Shown piece by piece: positions 34,559 to 40,982 of a stretch of DNA of 42,380 bases. The position numbers and the translations under genes are program-made. The notes below the pieces were generated by a model that was given only the letters and a program-made list of their open reading frames with translations, was not told where the DNA came from and ran no database searches. This stretch comes from an uncultured Collinsella sp. (GTDB lineage: Bacteria; Actinomycetota; Coriobacteriia; Coriobacteriales; Coriobacteriaceae): NCBI GenBank assembly GCA_958427895.1, contig CAUADW010000008.1, positions 1-42,380 of the forward strand. The letters run 5' to 3'. Each line of letters starts with the position of its first letter. Within the stretch, counting starts at the first letter, position 1.

Positions 34559-34593
34559 ACCTACCAAAAAGGGACAGGTTTATTTTGGTCGGT
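34559..34593 (+). repeat. REP-like hairpin with AGGGACAGGTTTA core, copy A
   Basis: ACCTACCAAAA (34559-34569) pairs with TTTTGGTCGGT (34583-34593, one mismatch) around AGGGACAGGTTTA. Confidence 0.7.
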
Positions 34594-34611
34594 TTTATCA
34601 GGCAAAACGGC

Positions 34612-34652
34612 AAAGGGGCCGGCCTCGCGCATCGGTGAGGCCGGCCCCCTTT
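34612..34652. terminator. Bidirectional terminator
   Basis: A perfect 12-bp stem GGGGCCGGCCTC/GAGGCCGGCCCC (34615-34626 with 34637-34648), with AAA before and CTTT after. It likely ends pth transcription on the minus strand. Confidence 0.75.
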
Positions 34653-34719
34653 GGAGCGCTGCATATGTATGGCGGCACAGGACTTATTGCGATGCGGCCG
34701 CCGCGGCGTTTTCGCATAT

Positions 34720-34760
34720 AAAACCTGCCAAAATAAACCTGTCCCTTTTTGGCAGGTTTT
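34720..34760 (-). repeat. REP-like hairpin with AGGGACAGGTTTA core, copy B (inverted)
   Basis: AAAACCTGCCAAAA (34720-34733) pairs perfectly over 14 bp with TTTTGGCAGGTTTT (34747-34760). The loop is the exact reverse complement of the 34559-34593 loop. Its right arm overlaps the pth stop codon. Confidence 0.75.
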
Positions 34761-35388
34761 AGTGCTTGCCGTTGGCGGAAGCGGCGCCGTTTACGTGGTC
34801 GCGCGCATAGATCACGCCGCGCACGATTGCCAGACCGGCGGCATCTGCGGCGCGGGCGCAGGTGTCCTGGAAGTCATCGGCCTCGCGGCCGCGCAGCTGC
34901 TTGAGCACGTAGTCGGCGACAGCCATCTTGCCGGGAGGATTGCCGATGCCGGTGCGGATGCGGCTGAAGTCGCGGCTGCCCATCTTGTCGATGATGGAGC
35001 GCAGGCCGTTGTGACCGGCGTGGCCACCGCCCACCTTAACACGTACGTCGCCGGCGGGAATGTCGAGCTCGTCGTGGATCACGAGCAGCTCCTCGACCTT
35101 GATTTTGTACTCGCGGCAGAGCTTGGAGATGGGGCCACCCGAGGTATTCATATACGACTGCGGCTTGACCAGTACAATCTGGCGCTTACCGCCCTCTTCC
35201 TCGGGATCGTTGATGTTGATGAGCGCGACCTCGGCGCCGGTCTGGTTTTTCCAGTACGTGACGCCGGCCTGACGGGCCAGCTCGTCGATCGCCTTAAAGC
35301 CGGCGTTGTGGCGGGTCTCGGCATATTCCTCGCCAGGGTTGCCAAGCCCGGCAACCATGCGAATCTTAAGCGGCTGTGCAGCTGCCAT
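34759..35388 (-). CDS. pth: Peptidyl-tRNA hydrolase
   Basis: The 209-residue enzyme releases tRNA from stalled peptidyl-tRNA. Catalytic-site segments are visible: GLGNPGEEYAETRHNAGF near the start (active His in RHNAGF), KPQSYMNTSGGPI, and DELDIPAGDVRVKVGGGHAGHNGLRSI with the conserved Asp and Asn. Size is typical. The start at 35388 is favoured over 35394 because AAAGGA lies five bases before it. The common neighbour mfd is not here; two repeats and an accessory gene lie between pth and prs. Confidence 0.96.
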   Translation of the reverse strand: MAAAQPLKIRMVAGLGNPGEEYAETRHNAGFKAIDELARQAGVTYWKNQTGAEVALININDPEEEGGKRQIVLVKPQSYMNTSGGPISKLCREYKIKVEELLVIHDELDIPAGDVRVKVGGGHAGHNGLRSIIDKMGSRDFSRIRTGIGNPPGKMAVADYVLKQLRGREADDFQDTCARAADAAGLAIVRGVIYARDHVNGAASANGKH

Positions 35389-35739
35389 GTTCATCCTTTC
35401 GTTGATTTGTCGCCTGCTATGGTGAGCGACCCTGTTGCCGCTGTCAAATGGAGGGTAATTGAGGGCGTTTAGGGGCGTTTGGACGGCCGTCGAAATCAGA
35501 GGTGGACAGTTAGTTCAGATACGTATAAGTTCTGAGGACTCGAAGTGCTCAATTCAATGCCGATACGTTGTTTCGGAGCTTTAGTTAGTCCATATGGCGC
35601 TGTTTTGAAGTCTACCCTGCCTTCAAATAGGGCGAATGGTATAGAGATAGCTGCAAAACAGCCTAATTCAATGTGTCCATCTATACGTATCTGAACTAAC
35701 TGTCCAGTCCTGTTCGGCGGCGCGCGGGTGATTCGCCGT
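35389..35739. other. Noncoding stretch upstream of pth containing MITE-like element 1
   Basis: Apart from the 204-bp inverted-repeat element at 35503-35706, nothing gene-like is seen. 35389-35502 is the pth leader/promoter region. Confidence 0.7.
35503..35706. mobile_element. MITE-like element 1 (204 bp, 25-bp terminal inverted repeats)
   Basis: The left end (35503-35527) begins TGGACAGTTAGTTCAGATAC and continues CGTATA's end bases; the right end (35682-35706) is its exact reverse complement over 25 bases. The interior is relatively A/T-rich and lacks a convincing gene. A near-copy of the ends, same length within 2 bp, lies at 37022-37223. No obvious target duplication is visible. Confidence 0.75.
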
Positions 35740-36867
35740 TTAGACCGGCGCAAGGCCGATTCCGGCCCGCAGAGCGTTGAGCCAAGCGGCCTGACGCTTG
35801 CGATAGCCCTTGATACGGTATCGGAATCGGACTCCCGCGAGTCGATGCATCGTTTGGGCGAAGGCTTCGAGTGCAACGAGGTCTTTCATTTGGTCGCGAT
35901 TGATAACCAGGACGTGGATGCCCATTGCCTTGAGGCCATTATTTCGATTGCCATCGTGGATGCGAGCGTTTTGAAGCTCATGCCCAATTCCGTTGTATTC
36001 GTTGTCGACTCCGGCTGCCGGGCAATATAGGTCGCAGATGGCATAGGGGATGCCCGAGGACATGTTGACCGCAAGAGTGTCGAAGTCGATTCGATAGTTG
36101 AGTAGCAGGCCTCCCATGGGCAGACTGCAACATCCGAATCCTCCAAAGCGCATGGGCGCTCCGAGAACGGCAAACATTAGGGATTCGGCTGGGGATGCAG
36201 ATCCGGGTCGGGCAAGTTTGACTGCCGTGCGAAACGATGTGTATGAGCTACTTTTGGCGAAGCGTGCAACCGCCTCAAGTTCTTCGATAGTTGTGGCGGG
36301 CTCGCATTTGTAGTGTGCCTGTTCATAGCGGGTTTCGTTCTGTTGCTCGACCACCGACTGGTTGCCCAAGCAATCAAGATCGCCCGTCGCTGCGCAGCCA
36401 TCGCCCTTGGGCCAGATGTCGTCATGGGCAATGGGGTATGTTGCCCCGGGAGGAAGGGAGTAGGTTCCGAGCAGTTCCATGAGAAGCATCAAGGTTTTGG
36501 CGACTGATTCATTTTTGGAACAAAGCATGGCTGTCACGGCAGGAGACGTTGCGTAGATGTCGGCCTCGACGTGCATAATTGCACCTTCAGGAAGCGGAGC
36601 GGTGAGAATATGCTGAAGAAGCCGCTTGTCGGGGCGTCTGTTGTCTTCGTCTGAAACGAGAAGATCGAGTAGTTCGGAATCATCTTCATTCCAGGCATCG
36701 AGTATCGAAAGTGCGCCAAAGTCTATCGCGTCATTATTGGGAATGCAGCTAGCCAAGGCCTGTGCTTGCTGTTCACTATCAACGGAGTCCCAGGGTAGGG
36801 CAGAGTACGCCCGTCGTGCGCGACGAATTGCGCGGAGGGCGGAGAAATGTGAAATCACGGTCGTCAT
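35740..36867 (-). CDS. Hypothetical protein with DUF559/Vsr-like nuclease-type C-terminal domain
   Basis: The N-terminal half of this 375-residue protein (RRPDKRLLQHILTAPLPEG, then DIYATSPAVTAML and ELLGTYSLPPG) resembles a family I associate with Coriobacteriia, possibly AbiEi-related. The C-terminal ~110 residues fit the DUF559/Vsr-type PD-(D/E)XK pattern: Asp279 in ICDLYCP, Glu290 in DNEYNG, then GHE, HDGNRNNGLKAMG and a final strand IHVLVIN. Catalysis is not certain because the usual ExK/ExDG is EYN here. Base composition looks less GC-rich than in neighbours, no ribosome site precedes the start, and MITE-like repeats lie on both sides, all suggesting horizontal gain. It may act in defence or as a toxin-antitoxin component. 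Confidence 0.6.
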   Translation of the reverse strand: MTTVISHFSALRAIRRARRAYSALPWDSVDSEQQAQALASCIPNNDAIDFGALSILDAWNEDDSELLDLLVSDEDNRRPDKRLLQHILTAPLPEGAIMHVEADIYATSPAVTAMLCSKNESVAKTLMLLMELLGTYSLPPGATYPIAHDDIWPKGDGCAATGDLDCLGNQSVVEQQNETRYEQAHYKCEPATTIEELEAVARFAKSSSYTSFRTAVKLARPGSASPAESLMFAVLGAPMRFGGFGCCSLPMGGLLLNYRIDFDTLAVNMSSGIPYAICDLYCPAAGVDNEYNGIGHELQNARIHDGNRNNGLKAMGIHVLVINRDQMKDLVALEAFAQTMHRLAGVRFRYRIKGYRKRQAAWLNALRAGIGLAPV

Positions 36868-37021
36868 AGCTATAACGTACTAAGTTGGCGGCAGAATGCG
36901 ACCCCCATACCGTTCTTTTCGCTCAGCGGGGCGCTGCGCGCCATGAACGGCTGGGTGTTATGAAATCGGTTGAGGGGATTGCAGGAAATTGAGCTCTGCC
37001 GCGAAGGTTGACGATAGCTAC

Positions 37022-37223
37022 TGGACGGTTAATTCAGATACGTATAAGGCGGCGGGCGTTCGAGGCGTGCCTAAGGCCCTTGAGGGCGATTTGAGGGTAA
37101 ATATGCAGCGGTTGTACTCGAGAACGATGAGATTTGGACGGCATGGCATCCGCTGGGGAGCTCAGAAGGCTCCGAACGGTCCTTTGGAGCTTTAAAAAAA
37201 TACGTATCTGAACTAATTGTCCA
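37022..37223. mobile_element. MITE-like element 2 (202 bp, terminal inverted repeats)
   Basis: The left end starts TGGACGGTTAATTCAGATAC (37022); the right end (37201-37223) is TACGTATCTGAACTAATTGT plus CCA. The ends pair at 20 of 23 positions and match element 1 closely, while the interior differs. The size is 202 bp against 204 bp. Confidence 0.75.
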
Positions 37224-37242
37224 GGGAAGGTTGGCGAGGGAT

Positions 37243-37276
37243 AGAAAAAGGGTCGGAAGCTCGCTTCCGACCCTTT
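37243..37276 (-). terminator. Rho-independent terminator of prs
   Basis: A 13-bp stem AAAGGGTCGGAAG/CTTCCGACCCTTT (within 37247-37276) has loop CTCG and T residues on the minus strand. Confidence 0.88.
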
Positions 37277-37304
37277 AAAAGCATCAAAGATGATGCGCGG
37301 CAGG

Positions 37305-38291
37305 CTACAGCGCGAAATCGCCGCCGACGAGCGTGGAGACGGGCTCCTCGTGGTAAACGGCGGAGATGGCCTGAGCGAACTCCTCGGCGACCGAGATGGT
37401 CTTGATCTTGCCGCCGACCTCGACGGGAATGGCGTCGGTGACGAGGCACTCGACGATCGGGGCATCGTTCAGGCGCTCGATGGCCGGACCGGAGAAGATG
37501 CCGTGGGTGGCGCAGACGTAGATGTCACCAGCGCCCATAGCCTTGAGCTCCTTGACGTTGGCGCACAGGGTGCCAGCGGTGTCGATCATGTCGTCGTTGA
37601 TGATGCAGGTCTTACCCTTGATGTCACCGATGATGCCCATGACCTCGGCGGCGTTGTGGCGCGGACGGCCCTTGTGGGCGATGGCCAGGTCGCAGCCGAG
37701 CATGTCGGACAGCTTCTTGGCGGCCTTGGCGCGACCCACGTCGGGGGAGACGACAACCAGGTTGTCGGTGTCGAAGTGCATGTCGTTGTAGTACTGGCCA
37801 AACAGCGGCAGTGCGGACAGGTGGTTAACCGGGATATCGAAGAAGCCCTGGATCTGGCCCTGGTGCAGGTCGAGGGTGATGATGCGATTGACGCCGGCGC
37901 GCTCGAGCAGGTTGGCGACGAGGCGGGCGGTGATGGGCTCGCGCGGGCCGGCCTTGCGGTCCTGGCGGGCATAGCCGTAGTGGGTGATAACGGCGGTGAT
38001 GGAGCGGGCGGATGCGCGCTTGGCAGCGTCGGTGGCGATGAGCAGCTCCATGAGCATGTCGTTGACGTTGCCGCCGGCCACGGACTGAATCAGGAAGACG
38101 TCGGCGCCGCGGACGGTCTCGTCGTAGCGGGCGTAAATCTCACCATTGGCGAACTGCTTTAGCGTAAGGCCCGAAAGCTCGACCCCAAGGTACTCAGCGA
38201 TCTTCTGAGCGAGGGGACGGTTGGAGGAACCGGAATACACGCGGATGGACTTGCGCATATTCTCCGACTTCTCGGGATCATTAATCGGCAT
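37305..38291 (-). CDS. prs: Ribose-phosphate pyrophosphokinase
   Basis: The 328-residue enzyme makes PRPP from ribose 5-phosphate and ATP, feeding PurF and pyrimidine, histidine and tryptophan pathways. Signatures are FANGEIYARYDETVRGADVFLIQS, HYGYARQDRKAGPREPITARLVA, the DLHQGQIQGFFDIP loop, VVVSPDVGRAKAAK and the PRPP-binding DDMIDTAGTLC. The length is slightly over the usual 310-320. A strong AAGGAG site on the minus strand precedes the ATG at 38291. glmU lies upstream in the same direction, with a terminator between them. Confidence 0.97.
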   Translation of the reverse strand: MPINDPEKSENMRKSIRVYSGSSNRPLAQKIAEYLGVELSGLTLKQFANGEIYARYDETVRGADVFLIQSVAGGNVNDMLMELLIATDAAKRASARSITAVITHYGYARQDRKAGPREPITARLVANLLERAGVNRIITLDLHQGQIQGFFDIPVNHLSALPLFGQYYNDMHFDTDNLVVVSPDVGRAKAAKKLSDMLGCDLAIAHKGRPRHNAAEVMGIIGDIKGKTCIINDDMIDTAGTLCANVKELKAMGAGDIYVCATHGIFSGPAIERLNDAPIVECLVTDAIPVEVGGKIKTISVAEEFAQAISAVYHEEPVSTLVGGDFAL

Positions 38292-38431
38292 TACCCTTCT
38301 CCTTTATATCGAATGCCATATAGATGCCTTGTTGCATTGTAACCGCGCGACGGGGTTAATCGGGTCTTGATAACGTCTTTACCGTCAACGGACACGAACC
38401 GACCACTCATCCGGTTGCGCAGGTCACGATA

Positions 38432-38465
38432 GAAAAAGGAGCCGCCCCCATGGGAACAGCTCCTT
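38432..38465 (-). terminator. Rho-independent terminator of glmU
   Basis: AAGGAGC/GCTCCTT (38436-38442 with 38459-38465) encloses an inner CCCATGGG, with TTTTTC on the minus strand. Confidence 0.8.
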
Positions 38466-38482
38466 AGATGCTTGGTAAAACG

Positions 38483-39895
38483 TTATACCTCGTCGTCCTC
38501 GTGCAGACGGCGGCGATAATCGGCGGCCCAGCCCTCAATGTTTACCTGACGGGCGCGGCCCAGGCCGAGTGCGTCGGCCGGGACCGGCTCGGTGATGACA
38601 GAGCCGGCGGCCACAAGCGCGCCGTCGCCGATCTGGGCGGGCGCGACCATCATGGTGTCGGAGCCGATGAAGGCATCCTTGCCGATGACGGTCTTGTGCT
38701 TGTGGACGCCGTCGTAGTTGCAGGTGATGGAGCCCGCGCCCACGTTGACGCCGGAGCCCATGGTCGTGTCGCCGATGTAGGACAGGTGCGGCACCTTGGA
38801 GCCCTCGCCGATCGTGGACTTCTTGATCTCCACGTGCGTGCCGGCCTTGGAGCCGTCGAGCATGTGAGTGCCCGGGCGCAGGTAGGCGCGCGGGCCGCAG
38901 TCGACGCCGTTCTCGATGACGGCCTCGATGGCGATAGTCTCATCGATGGTGCAGCCGCTGCCGACGGTGGTGTCGGTGAGGCGACTGTTGGGGCCGAGCT
39001 GGCACTCTTCGCCCACGGTGACGTGACCGATCAGATGCGTCTGCGGCCACACGACGGTGTCGCGGCCGATGGTAGCGTCGGGACCGATCCAGGCCTGCGT
39101 GGGGTCGATGAAGGTAACGCCCTCGGCCATCCAGTGCTCGTTGATGCGGTCGCGCGCGATGGCGGTGAGCTGCGCGAGCTGGATGCGGCTGTTGACGCCC
39201 AGGCCGTCGCGGTAGTCGTCACAGTGGAAGATGGAGACTGCCTGACCATGGCCTTTGAGGATCTCGAGCATGTCGGGCAGGTAGTACTCGGACTGCGCGT
39301 TGTCGTTGCCGATCTCGTTAATGTGGGCGGCGAGCTGCGCGCCGTCGAAGGCGTAGCAGCCGGCGTTGCACTCCAGCAGCGTGGCGGCCTGCTCGGGCGT
39401 GCAGTCCTTCTGCTCGATGATGCGCTCGATCTGGCCGTCGGCGCCCAGCTTGATGCGGCCGTAGCCGAAAGGATCGGGCGGGGTCATGGTCATGACGGTG
39501 CAGGCGAGCTCGCCGGTGGCGACGGTCTGCGCGAACTTGGCGACGGTGTCGGCGGTGATGAGCGGCAAGTCGCCGTTGAGCACGACGACGGGGCCTTGCG
39601 TGATGCCGCAGGCTTCGAGCGCGACCTTTACGGCGTGGCCGGTGCCCAGGCGCTCGGTCTGCTCAACGCACTCAACCTTGGTGGCGCTGTTGGCGTAGGC
39701 GCCGTCGATGAGGGCGCGCATCTCGTCGGCGTGGCTGCCGATGACGACCACGACGCGGCTGCAGCCGGCCTTGATGGTGGCGTCGACGATCCACTGAACC
39801 ATGGGCTTGCCCAGGATCTTGTGCGAAACCTTGCAGTGGTTCGACTTCATGCGGGTGCCCTCGCCGGCGGCGAGGATAATTGCGGTTGCGTCCAT
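38483..39895 (-). CDS. glmU: Bifunctional UDP-N-acetylglucosamine pyrophosphorylase / glucosamine-1-phosphate acetyltransferase
   Basis: The 470-residue protein makes UDP-GlcNAc, the precursor of peptidoglycan. The uridylyltransferase domain starts MDATAIILAAGEGTRMKS and carries ERLGTGHA, NGDLPLI and NAGCYAF. The C-terminal left-handed beta-helix (from about 255) shows the hexapeptide repeats IGPDATIGRDTVVWPQTHL and the acetyltransferase segment RPGTHMLDGSKAGTHVEIKKS, with SYIGDTTMGSGVNVGAGSITCNYDG. Start at 39895 follows AGGAG on the minus strand; a longer frame upstream lacks sense. Divergent from the ECF transporter genes. Confidence 0.96.
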   Translation of the reverse strand: MDATAIILAAGEGTRMKSNHCKVSHKILGKPMVQWIVDATIKAGCSRVVVVIGSHADEMRALIDGAYANSATKVECVEQTERLGTGHAVKVALEACGITQGPVVVLNGDLPLITADTVAKFAQTVATGELACTVMTMTPPDPFGYGRIKLGADGQIERIIEQKDCTPEQAATLLECNAGCYAFDGAQLAAHINEIGNDNAQSEYYLPDMLEILKGHGQAVSIFHCDDYRDGLGVNSRIQLAQLTAIARDRINEHWMAEGVTFIDPTQAWIGPDATIGRDTVVWPQTHLIGHVTVGEECQLGPNSRLTDTTVGSGCTIDETIAIEAVIENGVDCGPRAYLRPGTHMLDGSKAGTHVEIKKSTIGEGSKVPHLSYIGDTTMGSGVNVGAGSITCNYDGVHKHKTVIGKDAFIGSDTMMVAPAQIGDGALVAAGSVITEPVPADALGLGRARQVNIEGWAADYRRRLHEDDEV

Positions 39896-39927
39896 GTGAT
39901 CTCCTGTTACGTTATAGAGACGTGTGC

Positions 39928-39955
39928 TTGGAAACGATACACGGCGCAATATGAT
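39928..39955 (+). promoter_or_regulatory. Candidate promoter of the ECF transporter genes
   Basis: TTGGAA (39928-39933, 4 of 6) and TATGAT (39950-39955, 5 of 6) are 16 bases apart. The distance to the GTG start at 40089 implies a leader of about 125 bases with a long GC-rich hairpin region; I recognise no riboswitch in it. Confidence 0.45.
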
Positions 39956-40088
39956 ACCGCAGGCATATGATGAGCGCGTAACGTTTGGGCCGCGGCGGTT
40001 GAGGCTTGCGCCGCCGGCGTGGCGTTTGCGCTGCTTGCGTGCGGCGTTGGCGGTGCTGCGGAGCTGTCGTTTGAGCGAGGGGACGGGG

Positions 40089-40982
40089 GTGCCCGTGGAC
40101 AACATACGAGAGGAGTTTGGCGGCGAGCCCGTCGCGGCATTCTCGATGTCGCATCCGGCTGTGCCGGCACTCTATATAGTGCTGACGCTGGGGCTCACCA
40201 TGTTCTCGATGCAGCCGGTGCTGATTGCGCTGTCACTTGCGGGCGGGCTGGCGTATGGATTTGCGACGCGCGGGGCTGCCCGCACGCTGGGCGCACTCCG
40301 CTGGCAGCTGCCGGTGATTTTGATTATCGCGCTGGTCAATCCGCTGTTTAGCGCCTCGGGCTCGACGGAGCTGTTCCGTATCGGCATGCGCGCGGTGTAT
40401 CTGGAGAGCATGGTATATGGCCTGTGCATGGGCGGACTGTTTGTGGCGAGCGTGCTGTGGTTTGAGGCCGCGGCGTCGATGCTCGAATACGACAAGGTGC
40501 TCGCACTGTTAGGCAACGCCGCGCCGGTGATCGCGCTTATGATCTCGATGTGCATGCGGCTTATCCCGCAGTTTTTACGCCGCGGTCGTACGGTGCTGGC
40601 GGTGCAGGATGCGATTGATGTGCCGGGGCGTGCGCCGGCCGACCCCGTGTGCTCGCGCTTGCGGGCATCGAGTGTGTTGATGGGCTGGGGCATGGAAGAT
40701 TCGCTGGAGCGCGCGGACGCGATGCGCTCGCGCGGGTGGGGTGCCGCGACGCGTCGTACGACGTATGCGCGGTATCGGCTGGGGCGCAGTGACGTTGCCG
40801 CGCTGGCCGGGCTCGTACTGTTTGGCGCTGCCGCGGTGGCGGTGGCGTGGACCGCGACGACGCAGTATTCGTTTTATCCGCAGCTCTCGGTGCCGGCGCC
40901 GTGGCCAGGCTATGTCGTGTACGCCGCCTGGATGGTGTTGCCTTGCGCGTTGCACGCGATTGATGAGAAGAGGTTTGGCTGA
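40089..40982 (+). CDS. ECF transporter transmembrane subunit (EcfT/CbiQ family)
   Basis: The 297-residue protein has about six hydrophobic helices. A cytoplasmic coupling segment near residues 150-200 contains MRLIPQFLRRG and a later SRGWGAATRRTTY; these Ala-Arg-Gly-type motifs couple EcfT to its ATPases. ECF importers bring in vitamins or metals via a separate S-component, not in this window. The GTG at 40089 is chosen since GAGGGG lies six bases upstream; the earlier frame from 39924 has no ribosome site and atypical composition. The last bases overlap the ATPase start (TGATG). Confidence 0.85.
   Translation: MPVDNIREEFGGEPVAAFSMSHPAVPALYIVLTLGLTMFSMQPVLIALSLAGGLAYGFATRGAARTLGALRWQLPVILIIALVNPLFSASGSTELFRIGMRAVYLESMVYGLCMGGLFVASVLWFEAAASMLEYDKVLALLGNAAPVIALMISMCMRLIPQFLRRGRTVLAVQDAIDVPGRAPADPVCSRLRASSVLMGWGMEDSLERADAMRSRGWGAATRRTTYARYRLGRSDVAALAGLVLFGAAAVAVAWTATTQYSFYPQLSVPAPWPGYVVYAAWMVLPCALHAIDEKRFG

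Larger units (their letters stand above)
34399..34758. other. Noncoding stretch: nfnA leader, paired REP units, terminator
   Basis: No supported gene. 34504-34509 is a minus-strand TATAAT. A GCAC/GTGC hairpin lies in the presumed nfnA leader. 34559-34593 and 34720-34760 are two inverted copies of one repeat flanking a strong terminator. Confidence 0.7.
36868..37304. other. Noncoding stretch with MITE-like element 2 and prs terminator
   Basis: 36868-37021 is the upstream region of the nuclease-like gene and contains a CCGTTC/GAACGG hairpin with an inner AGCG/CGCT stem. 37022-37223 is the repeat element. 37243-37276 is the prs terminator. Confidence 0.7.

Noticed and set aside
35503..35706. 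Small coding gene inside MITE-like element 1 (minus-strand frame 35496-35876)
   Set aside because: It spans the element boundary and the end of the neighbouring gene, has no ribosome site and no recognisable domain.
39924..40088. Longer N-terminus for the EcfT protein
   Set aside because: The extra 55 residues are Arg/Leu/Ala-rich, without membrane helix or ribosome site; the GTG at 40089 has a good GAGGGG site.
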